DNA of 50,196 nt from NCBI GenBank assembly GCA_013287775.1, contig JABDDE010000009.1, forward strand, positions 1 to 50,196, written 5' to 3'. Every line of letters begins with the position of its first letter. Within the stretch, counting starts at the first letter, position 1. A model generated the notes under the pieces. It did no database searches. It worked only from the letters and a program-made list of their open reading frames with translations, and had not been told where the DNA came from. This document shows positions 27,015 to 37,600 of the stretch, piece by piece. The stretch comes from Chlamydiota bacterium (GTDB lineage Bacteria > Chlamydiota > Chlamydiia > Chlamydiales > FEN-1388). Made by a program: the position numbers and the translations under genes.

Positions 27015-27595
27015 ACGCGGTTGCGCCTCTTACTACTAGCGACATACATGTTGAGCGTTAAAGCCTCCCTTATTATACATTCACCATGACACTCTGATAA
27101 AAGCACATCATCGCCAAAATGTGCATTGCCGTGTACTACATAAAAGTTACGGCTTTGAAGCGATCCTAAACACTTCCAGTCTTGGATTGCCTTGACACTA
27201 TGAAAGTATTGACCTACTATGACTGATATGGGCTGACAAAGGCCTGAAAGGCCGAAATATGTATAGCCCAGGGTGCAGGAGCCCCTGTAGGGGCGACTAA
27301 ACCCTGGGTGGCCAGGCCTTCGGCCTGGCCAAAAAACAAAATAATAGAGGCCTGAAAGGCCGATACATGAAAACCAAAAAACAAGCCTTTATAAGCCATT
27401 GTAGGGACATTTTTGCTTAATTGGTAATAGTATATAGAATCATCAAGCTGCAAATGGATCTCAGACCTGACACCACTCAACACGCCTACTCAGCTCAGCT
27501 TTTTGAATCTTTGGGAATGCAACCAAATCTCAAATGCTGAGTTACACAAATTGCAACAGTAACAGACCTACATGACCAACATTGCAAAGCCAATA
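27015..27595. repeat. Gene-free region with gene remnant and dispersed repeats
   Basis: On the minus strand, 27011 to about 27226 is open and codon-like (QDWKCLGSLQ... NFYVVHGNAHFG) but has no start; it may be a remnant of a lost gene that I cannot identify. From 27230 to about 27400 lie GC-rich palindromic repeats: GCCTGAAAGGCC occurs twice, CCAGGCCTTCGGCCTGG forms a hairpin near 27312-27328, and 27250-27284 is the inverse of 57-92. An ORF across this stretch is a repeat translation. Confidence 0.55.
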
Positions 27596-27953
27596 GCGTC
27601 AACTTGAAGAAACTTGTAACCTATCAGAACCGAGCCACGGTAGTGGCGAAATTTGCAGCTCTAGCCCCGCGTGCAGTGAAGGCCGCGGCGCTAGCGCGCG
27701 GGCCGAACGAAACGTGGGGTTGGGAAACGAGTAAAAAACAGAGCTGCGGTAGCAGCGGCACAAAAATGTATCTGCAACAACAATATGGGTTTCGCTGCTG
27801 CCGCAGCTCTATTTTTATTTTATGCATCTGTAACCCCACGTTACGCCGGCCGTAGCGCATGCGCTACGGCCGTGCTCCACGCGGGGCTAATGAATTCCAC
27901 CGCTACCGCGGTGGGGTCCATATCAGCTTATACGCTTGCCTTAAGTTGACACC
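27596..27953. repeat. GC-rich MITE-like element, full-length copy A
   Basis: The most complete copy, about 358 bp. Left end GCGTCAACTTGAAG, right end CTTAAGTTGACACC, imperfect inverted repeats of each other. Inside, nested palindromes: GCCACGGTAGTGGC, CTAGCCCCGCG/CGCGGGGCTA, ACGTGGGGTT/AACCCCACGT and AGAGCTGCGGTAGCAGCG/CGCTGCTGCCGCAGCTCT, so that the whole element can fold into one long hairpin. No transposase is encoded. The interval 27954-28096 to the next copy shows no gene. Confidence 0.8.
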
Positions 27954-28096
27954 ATTTAGGGTAACTTTTACATATTCATAACATCCTGATTATCAGGTAG
28001 TTATATAGAAATATTCAGATAACTTGTAAACTCAGGCTAGAAGTGTATGTACATCTAAATCAGTTTTGATAGCGTCGTAACCCCAAAGGCTGAAGT

Positions 28097-28272
28097 GGTG
28101 TCAACGTAAAGAAACTTGTAACCCATCAGGACCTCGCCACGGCAGTGGCGACATTTGCCGCTCTAGCCCCGCGTGAAACGCGGACGTAGCGCGACAGCGC
28201 TACGGCCTGCGTGGAACGTGGGGTCGGGGAAACGGGTAAAAAAAACAGAGCTGCGGTAGCAGCGACACCCGT
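28097..28272. repeat. GC-rich MITE-like element, left-half copy B
   Basis: Starts with GGTGTCAACGTAAAGAAACT and runs through CTAGCCCCGCGTG, a CGTAGCGCG/CGCTACG palindrome, ACGTGGGGT and AGAGCTGCGGTAGCAGCG, then stops. It ends 12 bp before the stop codon of the minus-strand gene at 28285, i.e. the right half is missing. Confidence 0.75.
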
Positions 28273-28284
28273 TATGTATACGCC

Positions 28285-29877
28285 CTATCGCACAATTGTT
28301 ATACCACGCGCGATCAAAGGCGCAAGCCCAGCATCGGTGATATTATGGCAATGAGTTACGTCAATGTTTTGCAGATTGGGACATGCGCGACATATTGTCT
28401 GCAGCTGATCGTTAGTTACAGTATCAAAGCTGCTACAATCAAGACGACGCAGGCCACGCATGGTTGGTATAAAGGTATCCTCTATAAACTGTGCTATCTC
28501 AGAACTTGCTATAGCATCGTCTAGAGAAAACAGTGATTCCAAAGAAGAATGCACGATATTACTTACATTGTTTATATTGAAGTTAGCCTCGCGTAAGAGG
28601 GCGTGAACAAAGCTGGCACCAGCCTCGTCTGTCGGCTCTGTAGGGTTGGCAGGACATACCATATTATGAAAAGCCTCCATTGTTGCCTGTTGCGATCTGC
28701 GATTTTCTAATTCGAGGCTACGCCTAGCCGAACGCCGACACCAGTAACTAGCCTCAAACTCAGATTGCACAACACCTTGTCCATACCGGAAAGCCCTACT
28801 TAAGTTGGACTGAGCATCTGGACTCCCCTGCTCTGCAGCCTTTCGATACCAGCTTGCTGCTTTTATGTATGACTGCTCCGCATTTAAATAACCGTTTTTA
28901 TAGACTTGTCCCAGCATGCTTTGAGCACGACTATCACCACTCTCTGCATTATCAAATATTTGCTGTAACATAGCTCTACAGATAGTATCCATGGTGTCAT
29001 CTGCAGCACTACAAGGTATTGTTGCAACCACACTATTTTCATTTCGTAGGAATTTTTTTACGTTTGGATTGCATGTCTCATTAAACGTAATCATTTCTAG
29101 CTGATGACAACGACTACAATTGGTAAAAAATACGGGACACACGCTGCCTGTAGCCGCATACACAGGTCTTGGCTGGATACTTGCGATGCGCTCTGCAAGG
29201 CCCAGTCCTGTACAACATGCGTCGAAATAAATATTTGCTTGTGGATCTAAACAAGCAAAATCTTCTGCTTTTGCTTGGTCTGTCGTATAGGAAGCAATCG
29301 AATTGGCATGGCCATGTGCTCTGATTATTAATGCCGTAATAGGGCGACTGCCGAGCTCATGTTGTGCATCACGTATAATACTACCAAGCTGTTCGCGCTC
29401 TCCCAGTATTTGCAATGAAATATAGTGTGTTTTTGCAATGCATGCTAAGTCTGAAAAAAACATAGTGCTAGCTAAGATCTCTTCAGGATCATCTATAGCT
29501 TGAAGAATAACTGCCGCAGGGGCATGTGGGCCATGTAACCGATTACTTTTTTCAGTGAGAATCAGGCTTTGCTTCATTAATGCAATTAATTTTTTTGACA
29601 TGACGTATCGATACAGCCACATCTGAGCATGACGGATTGCATGTTGTAGGATAGTTTCTGCAGTACCGCGATAAAGGACAACTGACTTTTTTTGATACAG
29701 CACCATGGGATAATTATACCCGCTCATGAAATCAAAATGCAGAAGCTGCGTGGCAAGCTGTGTGATCGCTTCGCTCAGCGTCATGCGCTGCACACGTAAA
29801 GTGAGCTCCAACTCCTCAGATGGTTGCTCTGAGGGAGGACGATAAAGCTGTATAGGATAATCAGATAATATACTCAT
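28285..29877 (-). CDS. Caspase-fold/Sel1/leucine-rich-repeat fusion, candidate effector
   Basis: A 530-residue protein. Residues about 115-260 look like a clan CD (caspase-type) peptidase: 'PITALIIRAHGH' with His188, then 'ANIYFDACCTG' with Asp219-x-Cys221, followed by 'PVYAATGSVCP'. Residues 311-385 carry two Sel1-like repeats (AQSMLGQVYKNG, then AASWYRKAAEQGSPDAQSNL). Residues about 470-530 are an AMN1-type leucine-rich segment ending 'LQNIDVTHCHNITDAGLAPL', like that of the F-box-like family. No signal peptide and no ribosome site at the AT-rich start. Peptidase plus two protein-binding repeat types suggests a secreted, target-guided protease acting in a host cell; export is not demonstrated. 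The overall architecture is unknown to me. Confidence 0.68.
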   Translation of the reverse strand: MSILSDYPIQLYRPPSEQPSEELELTLRVQRMTLSEAITQLATQLLHFDFMSGYNYPMVLYQKKSVVLYRGTAETILQHAIRHAQMWLYRYVMSKKLIALMKQSLILTEKSNRLHGPHAPAAVILQAIDDPEEILASTMFFSDLACIAKTHYISLQILGEREQLGSIIRDAQHELGSRPITALIIRAHGHANSIASYTTDQAKAEDFACLDPQANIYFDACCTGLGLAERIASIQPRPVYAATGSVCPVFFTNCSRCHQLEMITFNETCNPNVKKFLRNENSVVATIPCSAADDTMDTICRAMLQQIFDNAESGDSRAQSMLGQVYKNGYLNAEQSYIKAASWYRKAAEQGSPDAQSNLSRAFRYGQGVVQSEFEASYWCRRSARRSLELENRRSQQATMEAFHNMVCPANPTEPTDEAGASFVHALLREANFNINNVSNIVHSSLESLFSLDDAIASSEIAQFIEDTFIPTMRGLRRLDCSSFDTVTNDQLQTICRACPNLQNIDVTHCHNITDAGLAPLIARGITIVR

Positions 29878-30010
29878 ATAATATTATTAAAAACAAATAA
29901 TTTGTTATACAGTATTATAACAGATGTAAAGAAAAGAAAAGATAACAATACTAATTACTATTTTATATTTTGCAACAGTTTTTATCCCAAAGAAACGTAT
30001 TCGTGATTTT

Positions 30011-30049
30011 CGTCATATGCAATTTTCGGAAAGAAAATTGCATATGACG
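30011..30049. repeat. Palindromic hairpin repeat, copy 8
   Basis: 17 perfect pairs between CGTCATATGCAATTTTC (30011-30027) and GAAAATTGCATATGACG (30033-30049). The arm differs from other copies at several bases (ATATGCAA for ATGTGCGA), with matching changes opposite. ATTTTC stands on both sides (30006-30011 and 30052-30057), a possible direct repeat. It abuts the stop codon of the ybaK fragment. Confidence 0.85.
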
Positions 30050-30250
30050 TTATTTTCTCACACTTATCATCTTGCCTTGCGTGATCTGTAATAAATCACG
30101 AGGAGAAAGCTTAAATACAGAATAGGGAGTTCCGGCAGCGGCCCATATTTCTGCATAGCCCATGAGGTCTTCATCGATTAAAGGTGCAGTATCGAGTCTA
30201 TATCCTATTGGCGGCACACCTCCAATAACAAAGCCTGTCTGTTGTAACAC
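30050..30250 (-). pseudogene. C-terminal fragment of YbaK/prolyl-tRNA deacylase-like protein
   Basis: About 66 residues match the C-terminal part of the YbaK/EbsC family of trans-editing aminoacyl-tRNA deacylases: 'TGFVIGGVPPIGY', 'LIDEDLM', 'EIWAAAGTPYSVFKLSPRDLL'. Family members are about 155 residues long, so the N-terminal half with the substrate-binding start is missing, and the only possible start is a GTG without a ribosome site. The DNA upstream (30251-30305) does not continue the protein. A decayed gene, cut at its 5' side near the end of the TPR gene. Confidence 0.85.
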
Positions 30251-30305
30251 AAATTATGCAACCACTTGTACCATGTCACATGATTTGAGGCAAGTGAATT
30301 CCTAC

Positions 30306-31935
30306 TCATTGTTGCTGCAAGACCTCTGCAAACCCACGTAATGCAACAGCATCATTCGGATCAATCGCCAACGCTTGTTCGTAACGGCTTTTTGCATTTG
30401 TGAGGTCACCTTGTTCCTTCAGGAGATTGGCTAAACCTACTAATACTTCAGCATCATTCGGATCAACAACCAAAGCTTGTTCGTAACACCTTGTTGCATT
30501 TGTGAAGTCTCCTTGTTGCTGAAGGACTTCTGCCAACCCCTGTAATGCAAAGTCGCTATTAGGCAGAATCGCCAAGGCTTGTTCGTAATGGCTTTTTGCA
30601 TTTGTGAGATCTCCCTGTTGCTGCAAGACATCTGCCAACCTACTTAATGCAAAGCCATCAGTAGGCTCAATAGCCAACGCTTGTTCGTAACGGATTTTTG
30701 CATTGGAGAGGTCTCCTTGTTTCCGTAGGACATCGGCCAACCATCGTAATGCAAAAGCACTATTAGGCTCAATAACCAAAACTTGTTCGAAGCGGCTTTT
30801 CGCGTTTGTGAGGTCATCTTGTTGGTATAAGACAGCCGCCAACCCTCGTAATGCAATAACATTATTAGGCTTAATAGCCAAAGCTTGTTCGTAGCGGATT
30901 TTTGCATTTGTGAGGTCTCCTTGTTGCCGTAGGACATCAGCCAACTGACGCACTGCAAAAGCACTATTAGGCTCAATAGCCAACGCTTGTTCAAAGCGGA
31001 TTTTTGCATTTGAGAAGTCTCCTTGTTGTCGTAGGATATCGGCCAACCCTCGTAATGCAAAAGCATCATTAGGCTCAATAGCCAAAGCTTGTTCAAAGCG
31101 GATTTTTGCATTGGCAAGGTCTCCTTGTTGCCGTAGGACATCAGCAAATCCACGTAATGCAACAGCATCATTCGGATCAATAGCCAAAGCTTGTTCGTAG
31201 CGACTTTTTGCATTTGTGAGGTCTCCTTGTTCCCTTAGGAGATTGGCCAACCCAGCTAATGCAAAAGCACTATTAGGCTCAATAGCTAAGGCTTGTTCGT
31301 AGCGGCTTTTTGCATTTGTGAGATCTCCTTGTTCGTATAAGACAGCTGCCAATCCTCGTAATGCAAAAGCATTATTAGGCTCAATAGCCAACGCTTGTTC
31401 GTAGCGGCTTTTTGCATTTGTGAGATCTCCTTGTCGCCGTAGGACAGTGGCCAACCCAGCTAATGCAAAACCACTATTAGGCTCAATAACCAACGCTTGT
31501 TCGTAGTGGCTTTTTGCATTTGCAAGGTCTCCTTGTTGACATAAGGTACTTGCCAATTCGCGTAATGCAAGAGCATTATTAGGCTCGATAGACAAAGCTT
31601 GTTCGTAACGGCTTTTTGCATTTGAGAGGTCTCCTTGTCGACATAAGATACTTGCCAATTCGCGTAATGCAAATGCATTATTAGGTTCAATAACCAAGGC
31701 TTGTTCATAACGGCTTTTCGCATTTGAGAGGTCTCCTTGTCGACTTAAGACATTTGCCAATCCTCGTAATGCAAAAGCACTATGAGGCTCAATAGCTAAG
31801 GCTTGTTCAAAATGGCTTTTTGCTGCAGCATTATTGCCTTGACGCCTAAAGATTTCGCCCAATCGACTCAATACAAACGCATTACGTGGTTCCAGTGTCA
31901 ATGCAAGCTCAAAACGACGCTGAGCATTTGAAAAA
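30306..31935 (-). repeat. Sixteen 102-bp tandem repeats (TPR array)
   Basis: Units of 102 bp, each encoding one 34-residue TPR, with high DNA similarity between neighbours (repeating pieces such as GCTTGTTCGTAACGG and GAGGTCTCCTTGTTG). Units 7-8 and 15-16 (counted from the N-terminal side) are almost the same (both contain YEQALAIDPNDAVALRGFA), which points to a block duplication of eight units. Copy number is likely to vary between strains. Confidence 0.85.
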
Positions 31936-34349
31936 TCGCCTTGTAAACGCAGCGCTTCTGCCGATTCACGTAAAGGAGTAACAAAAGATGCAAGAATCCG
32001 ATCAGTACGGGCTTTTTCATTATGTATTTGATTTTGCACTGAACGTACTGCTTGCAGCTGAGCAATAGCAAACCCATTGGAGGGATTATTATCAAGCACT
32101 CGTTCGAATCGACGTGTAAAGGTTGATAAACCTTCATGTAGAGAAGTTGCCTGTTCCATATTGAGCGTAGCAGGAGCGGTATTCTCTCCTTGTAATACTG
32201 GCACAGCTACTGCATCACTTGGCACAGTTGCTATTGGGGTGGGAGCAAAAATAGTTCGTGTAAGTACCTGTAGACTCACAAGCATATGCTCGACAGCTTG
32301 AGCAGTAACTTTGCCTGCTGCGTCTATAAAACCCTCTTTTTGGAGATAGAGCTCTTTTTTCTCTGCTGCAACCACCTGTTCAACAGTGGCTCCAGAGGGC
32401 ATAAAGATGGAGCGCTGGGCCAAGTATTCTTTGATTGCTTTCTCAGAGCGTGGTGTAGGTGGCCGGCGCAGCCGCATTACTTCAGCTTGCACAAGGGCTA
32501 TCTCTTCAGGATTCCATGGTCTTGTTTGATTTTCTATAGCTTCCTCTATTGTTTGGGAGGAAGGATTCCAGTTCACGCCTTGACTGAGCAGTGCCTGGCG
32601 TATTTCTCGATTGGTTTCAATAGTTACAGATTTTTGAATCCGTTCTATTCGTGATTGCAGCTCCGCATGCTCTTCTGGGCGCAAAGTTGCTGCACTACTC
32701 AAAGCTGCAGCCTGGATAGATTGCCCCTCTGTGGGAATAATATTATATTGCTTTAAAGTGCGCAAAAGCCAGGCATCTTTTTTTTGCTCCCCTTGCAGGC
32801 GTAGAGCTGCAGTTGCAGCATACATGGCTGAAGCTGTGCCTCGTGGCTGCGCAAGAGCTGCGAGCGCCGCATCTACGGAGCGTCCGTCTTCACATAGAAT
32901 AGAGCAATTTTTAAGATGCAGCGCGTTGCCACTTCTTTGTGCATAGGCAAGAAGTGCTCTTCTTTCTTCTATTTCATCTGTTGTCCAGGTATCGGGTGGT
33001 GTACAGTGTTGTATACACAATGCTTGTAGTTCAGGATCTTGGCGTACAATGGCTGTCATCCAGTTCACAATAGTCGTGGGATTATAATAACCACCAAAAC
33101 GGACTCGATCTCGTTGTATATCCACAGTCGGTGCAGAGCTCAAAAATCTATCAATTCCTTGTTCATCTTGTTCATGTATTCGATGTGCACCTTGGAGACC
33201 AAATTCTTGTCCCAAATGGCGTAGAACCTCTCGTACATACACAACCGTTTCTCTATGCGCAGGTGGAAGATAGGAGTCGACAATCATTCGCCGATACTCA
33301 ACAAGCTCATTATATATGCGCTCCTCTGGCGTGGTAGGGTTATGGTTGAGGCATATTTGCTTATAACATTCGACTACAGCGAGGTCTAATGCAATACCAC
33401 AATGACCACTATTAATAATTAAGATTTTTAAAAAATTTATAGTCAGCTGCACTGCTTCTGGTGAACCAGGATCAAGGAGACGCACTTTTAAGAGTACATG
33501 AAGTAGCATATTTTCTTTTTCGCGATAAAAGGCTTGCCGTGCAGTTTCATTTGTAGGTACACCCACTACTGGGCTGCGCGATCGAATTCGATTGATACAA
33601 TTCTGTAAGCTCTGAATAAGCTGCTCACAATAAGCTACAGGACTGGTATCATGAGCGACACTAAATTCACTGCCAAAATTTCTTCGTAGCGCTTCTATAG
33701 TTGCAAACTCCTTATGAACTGGAGTTTTTTGAAGAATGGAAGAAAAGCGTGTAACTATCTCATCTAAAGCTTCAGGCCCACTGTCAAAGCCTTCAGGTCG
33801 GGCTGGGGCTATGATTTCAAGAGAGCCTCGTTGATAATGTGCTGGATGCATATCATGGCGAAGATGCACATCAACATCTGCGATTATGGGATGTAAATCC
33901 GGTGAACGGTCTTTAAGGCGTTGTATCATTTGTTGATATTCTGTGAGTGTCATAGAGGCAAGAAGCTGTTTAATCTCACATAATATATCTTTATATTCTA
34001 AATAGCATCTGTGCTCCAGACGTAACCTATAACCGGCTTCTTCTTCATTACCGAGTGTAGGAAGAATGGCATGTAGCTCAGCATGCAGTGATTTCCAGCT
34101 TCTTAGCAAACGCTCAAATTTCCTTTCTCTTGAAGGAATAGCACTGGCAAGTGATGAGGAAGAAGAGGAAGGTGATGTTACCGCTGCGTCTAATGCCGTA
34201 CGCGCGACTGAAGAGCATTGCTGCGCCGTAGTTGTATCAGAACTTGAAGAAGACGAAGTGCTATTGGTTTGTGGATTTTGAACAGGAGCACGTTGAGATA
34301 CCTCTTCATGATGAAGACCAGTAGTATCTCTGATTGGATGTAATGACAT
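30306..34349 (-). CDS. TPR-repeat giant protein with lineage-specific domain
   Basis: A 1347-residue protein. GAGG precedes the ATG at 34349. Residues 1-75 are Ser/Thr-rich and disordered. Residues about 75-700 are helical and unrecognised; within them, from about 261, is a domain shared with the C-terminus of the next gene (34613-39295), and the 'PPDTWTTDEIEE' motif that links it to the two genes at 0.4-2.8 kb. From about residue 800 to the end run 16 tetratricopeptide repeats of 34 residues (consensus GDLTNAKSRYEQALAIEPNN), encoded by 102-bp tandem DNA repeats. The protein ends within a repeat helix, without capping sequence. TPR arrays bind other proteins; a scaffold or effector role is likely. 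No export signal seen. Confidence 0.8.
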   Translation of the reverse strand: MSLHPIRDTTGLHHEEVSQRAPVQNPQTNSTSSSSSSDTTTAQQCSSVARTALDAAVTSPSSSSSSLASAIPSRERKFERLLRSWKSLHAELHAILPTLGNEEEAGYRLRLEHRCYLEYKDILCEIKQLLASMTLTEYQQMIQRLKDRSPDLHPIIADVDVHLRHDMHPAHYQRGSLEIIAPARPEGFDSGPEALDEIVTRFSSILQKTPVHKEFATIEALRRNFGSEFSVAHDTSPVAYCEQLIQSLQNCINRIRSRSPVVGVPTNETARQAFYREKENMLLHVLLKVRLLDPGSPEAVQLTINFLKILIINSGHCGIALDLAVVECYKQICLNHNPTTPEERIYNELVEYRRMIVDSYLPPAHRETVVYVREVLRHLGQEFGLQGAHRIHEQDEQGIDRFLSSAPTVDIQRDRVRFGGYYNPTTIVNWMTAIVRQDPELQALCIQHCTPPDTWTTDEIEERRALLAYAQRSGNALHLKNCSILCEDGRSVDAALAALAQPRGTASAMYAATAALRLQGEQKKDAWLLRTLKQYNIIPTEGQSIQAAALSSAATLRPEEHAELQSRIERIQKSVTIETNREIRQALLSQGVNWNPSSQTIEEAIENQTRPWNPEEIALVQAEVMRLRRPPTPRSEKAIKEYLAQRSIFMPSGATVEQVVAAEKKELYLQKEGFIDAAGKVTAQAVEHMLVSLQVLTRTIFAPTPIATVPSDAVAVPVLQGENTAPATLNMEQATSLHEGLSTFTRRFERVLDNNPSNGFAIAQLQAVRSVQNQIHNEKARTDRILASFVTPLRESAEALRLQGDFSNAQRRFELALTLEPRNAFVLSRLGEIFRRQGNNAAAKSHFEQALAIEPHSAFALRGLANVLSRQGDLSNAKSRYEQALVIEPNNAFALRELASILCRQGDLSNAKSRYEQALSIEPNNALALRELASTLCQQGDLANAKSHYEQALVIEPNSGFALAGLATVLRRQGDLTNAKSRYEQALAIEPNNAFALRGLAAVLYEQGDLTNAKSRYEQALAIEPNSAFALAGLANLLREQGDLTNAKSRYEQALAIDPNDAVALRGFADVLRQQGDLANAKIRFEQALAIEPNDAFALRGLADILRQQGDFSNAKIRFEQALAIEPNSAFAVRQLADVLRQQGDLTNAKIRYEQALAIKPNNVIALRGLAAVLYQQDDLTNAKSRFEQVLVIEPNSAFALRWLADVLRKQGDLSNAKIRYEQALAIEPTDGFALSRLADVLQQQGDLTNAKSHYEQALAILPNSDFALQGLAEVLQQQGDFTNATRCYEQALVVDPNDAEVLVGLANLLKEQGDLTNAKSRYEQALAIDPNDAVALRGFAEVLQQQ

Positions 34350-34513
34350 ATTACCTCATATTTTTATTATAAATAAAACAAAATAGCAATTATCTCACAT
34401 TTTAGATTGATATGCAACTTTTAATTTTTTAAGTTTTCGGAAATTTTGAAATATTTTTCAGTAACAAGTTCTCGGTAGCGGCTCTGTATACTTATGTTAA
34501 GAAAGGATTTAGA

Positions 34514-34543
34514 TTGACTGATTGATACATAATCTTGCATAAT
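34514..34543 (+). promoter_or_regulatory. Probable promoter of the 1560-residue protein gene
   Basis: TTGACT (34514-34519), an 18-bp spacer and CATAAT (34538-34543). It would give a 5' leader of about 60 bases before the ATG at 34613. The rest of the 260-bp divergent region 34350-34612 is AT-rich; TATAAT on the minus strand at 34366-34371 may serve the TPR gene. Confidence 0.5.
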
Positions 34544-34612
34544 ATCCCTCACTAGATAATCTGCCATACAGTGTTGGCAAATCTACAACATGTTTTTAGT
34601 GTAGGAGTTTTT

Positions 34613-37600
34613 ATGTCAAATAGTACCTCTTCATCATTTAGTGTTTCACCGTCTCCATCAACAAGTGGTGCCTTACAACAGCCAGCAGATACAAACTCTG
34701 CAGCGCAAAACTTCCAAAGAGCGTTCGTGGAGGCAGCACATGCAGCGGTTGTATCAACCGATACGCCTCCCGCTTTTTCCCCTACTCATGCTACAAGAAT
34801 TATAACGCAACAAGAGGAACGGGCGTTGATGGTACCGTTTTTATCTTCCCTCAACATTCCGCACACTGGTACATTTCTCGTGATAAAGACATTACGTCCT
34901 GAGCATGAAAAGAAATTCATTGCAGTCTTACAGGAACTACAGACAATGCCCACAACTGATGCTAGACGCATATCTCTTATAGCAGAGGCATATGAACTGC
35001 TTCCAAAATATAGCATATCGATGGAACGTGAAATGCAGCTGTCCAATAATGCCTTATTGCTCTATGGCAGGGCTATGCAGATAGAGCATCTAATACATAA
35101 ATGGCAACAAAAACAACATCCTACAGCTATTCGTGAAATGGGAGATATACTTCGCTCACTTTCAGAGGAACAAAAGCGGACAGTAGCTGCAACTTTGTTG
35201 CACATTGAGGATGCCTATAAAGCGGCTTGTAGCGAAATAGATGCAGTGCGGCAGCTGCATGAGCGACTTTCTCATTTTCCAGAGATAAAAGAATCTATCC
35301 TAGAGCATAAGCCTGGAGCGGCACAGTCTTTAGAAGAAGCGTTAAGGATAGCGACTCCCGAGAGAATCGCACAGCTGCCTCAAGATATGCAAAATTCATT
35401 GGAGCTTCATGTAGCATGGCCCATTATAAAGTTGTTTCCATTAGAGGCTGCATACAGAGCGAAAGATATGGCTGCAATCATGTCCCAGGAGCCAATAGCG
35501 TTAGAAGGCTTTGTTATGGAGTATATGGAGCTCAGAGGATCACGAGAGGAGAGTCGCGAACTATACAACGCCGTTCAATATTATAAGGAAATACGAAAAC
35601 ACTGTTATGAAGATACTTTCAATGAGCTAAAAGTGCTACGCCATTCTATGAGTATCGACGAGTGCAAAAATTATCTTATTGTCCTAAGAGAGCGCCGTGC
35701 GTGTCCACGCGTCTTGCTTGATAGTACTGATGCTGCACGAGAAAGATTATCAAATATGATAACTTTTTTTAAAGTACGTATCGCTTTAGAAACAAACAAC
35801 CTCCAAGAATTAAGTATACGAGAAGCTTTTGAACATCCAGACTCATCAGTACGAGATATAATAGACCTCCTCCCTGATGACGAACGACAATTACTTGAAC
35901 GCAAATATGCAATAACTTCGTTACGTGTGTTTCGCTACTTTGCCATTATGTGGTCGAGATTACAACAACATCAAACCGAATACGAAACCGCACTACATCA
36001 GCAACCTAATTTGAGCAAGGTAGAACGAGAGCGCTACCTCAAGCCTATTTTTGATCAGGCAAGGACATTATATGATGCGAGCGAGCGTGACTCTGTTGGG
36101 TATAACCAAACGTATAATGAAATATTGCAATATACTCCCACTCACATCAAGACACTTATCACGCAAACGAATTCTGCAATATCTTATATAAACTGCCTAT
36201 CTAGCCTGGGCTATTATCACTCTTTTTCCCCAGAACAAAAAAACTTTTCTAGTGGTTTGCCCCATCGTATCATTGAAGAAGCAGAAGCTATAATTGCTAG
36301 AGATTTTGCAACTACTCCTCATGCTATCATTAACAATGCTTGTACGTTTATTTACGACCGAGCGCACCGAATGGATCGAACCTCGCCTCGTATAACTAGT
36401 ATTCCTATGTGGGATTCTCTTATAAAACACAAAATAAAAATTGATAAATTACGAAATACAACACCATCGGATTCGTCAATACGGAGTCACATTATTTGGC
36501 AACTTGCGCAGATTCAAGGTACCATGAATGAGGAGCAGATACGTGCTATGAACACCCAAATCGCTACCCTCTATCCTCAACTGCTCACATCTCTCAATTC
36601 CATACAACATGGAATACACTATGCAAAATTATTGCTCAAGCTCCATGAGCGGCAAAGTCTCAACCAAGAGCTGGATGTTGAGCTCATTATCTCATTACAA
36701 GATGTAGCTATGCATTTTACTGCCGAAGAGTGCGATACCTTACTCCGTAGTCTGCGTCAAATCCCCAATTTTGATCAGGAAATTACCGATCTTGATCAGC
36801 TGTTTCCCATTATACGTACTGATATGGAATGCTTGCGTCAAATAGAGCGTTTGAGTAAGACACCAAGCTCTTCTCAGTCTCGTGAAGCGCGTGGAGCCAT
36901 CTTAGACAGAATTAACCAATTGCGAACGCGGATAACTCCAGATCATTATGCACACATAATAAAAACACTGACAGATTCTGCACGAAGCAATCGAGCGGCC
37001 AAAGCTCTTTTAAAAAATCTTTTTGCAGCGAATATTGAACTTGCGTGTAGATATCTTGAAACGACATCTGATACTGCGGTGCAAAGTCGCTGCCTTTTCG
37101 AAATGGGTGAAATTAAAGCCAAGACATCTGATGTTTCAATATTATTCGATGCAGCATTTCTTCAATACATTCAAAATAGCTATCCAGCATCTCAACGATT
37201 AGAAAAAAAAATACAATATGCTCAACTATTAGTACAAATACGCTATGCTGAGCAGCCGTTAGGAGCAGATTTCCAGCTTCAATTACAAGACGTGGCACTC
37301 CATATGGATGAGGCACAATGTACTGCTCTCGTGGATGAACTGCGTCTTCATATACCGAACTTTAATCAACGCTTTACTGCAACAACTCTCTTAGCAATAC
37401 ATAGCAATATGGAGTGCTTCCGCACGCTAGAACTACTACTACGAGGAAGGCAGCTTTCTCAAGAAGAGCGGGCTGCCCTCTTGCGCACAATTGAGTCCCA
37501 GATAGAAGGACCAATAAACCAGTATGAGCGCATTCTAGAATGCCTGCAGGAATCAATAGCAACGAATCAGGAAGCGCGCGAACTTGCACGAAATATGCTT

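Noticed and set aside
27217-27483. 88-codon minus-strand ORF
   Set aside because: It crosses dispersed palindromic repeats that produce known types of spurious proteins; no start signals.
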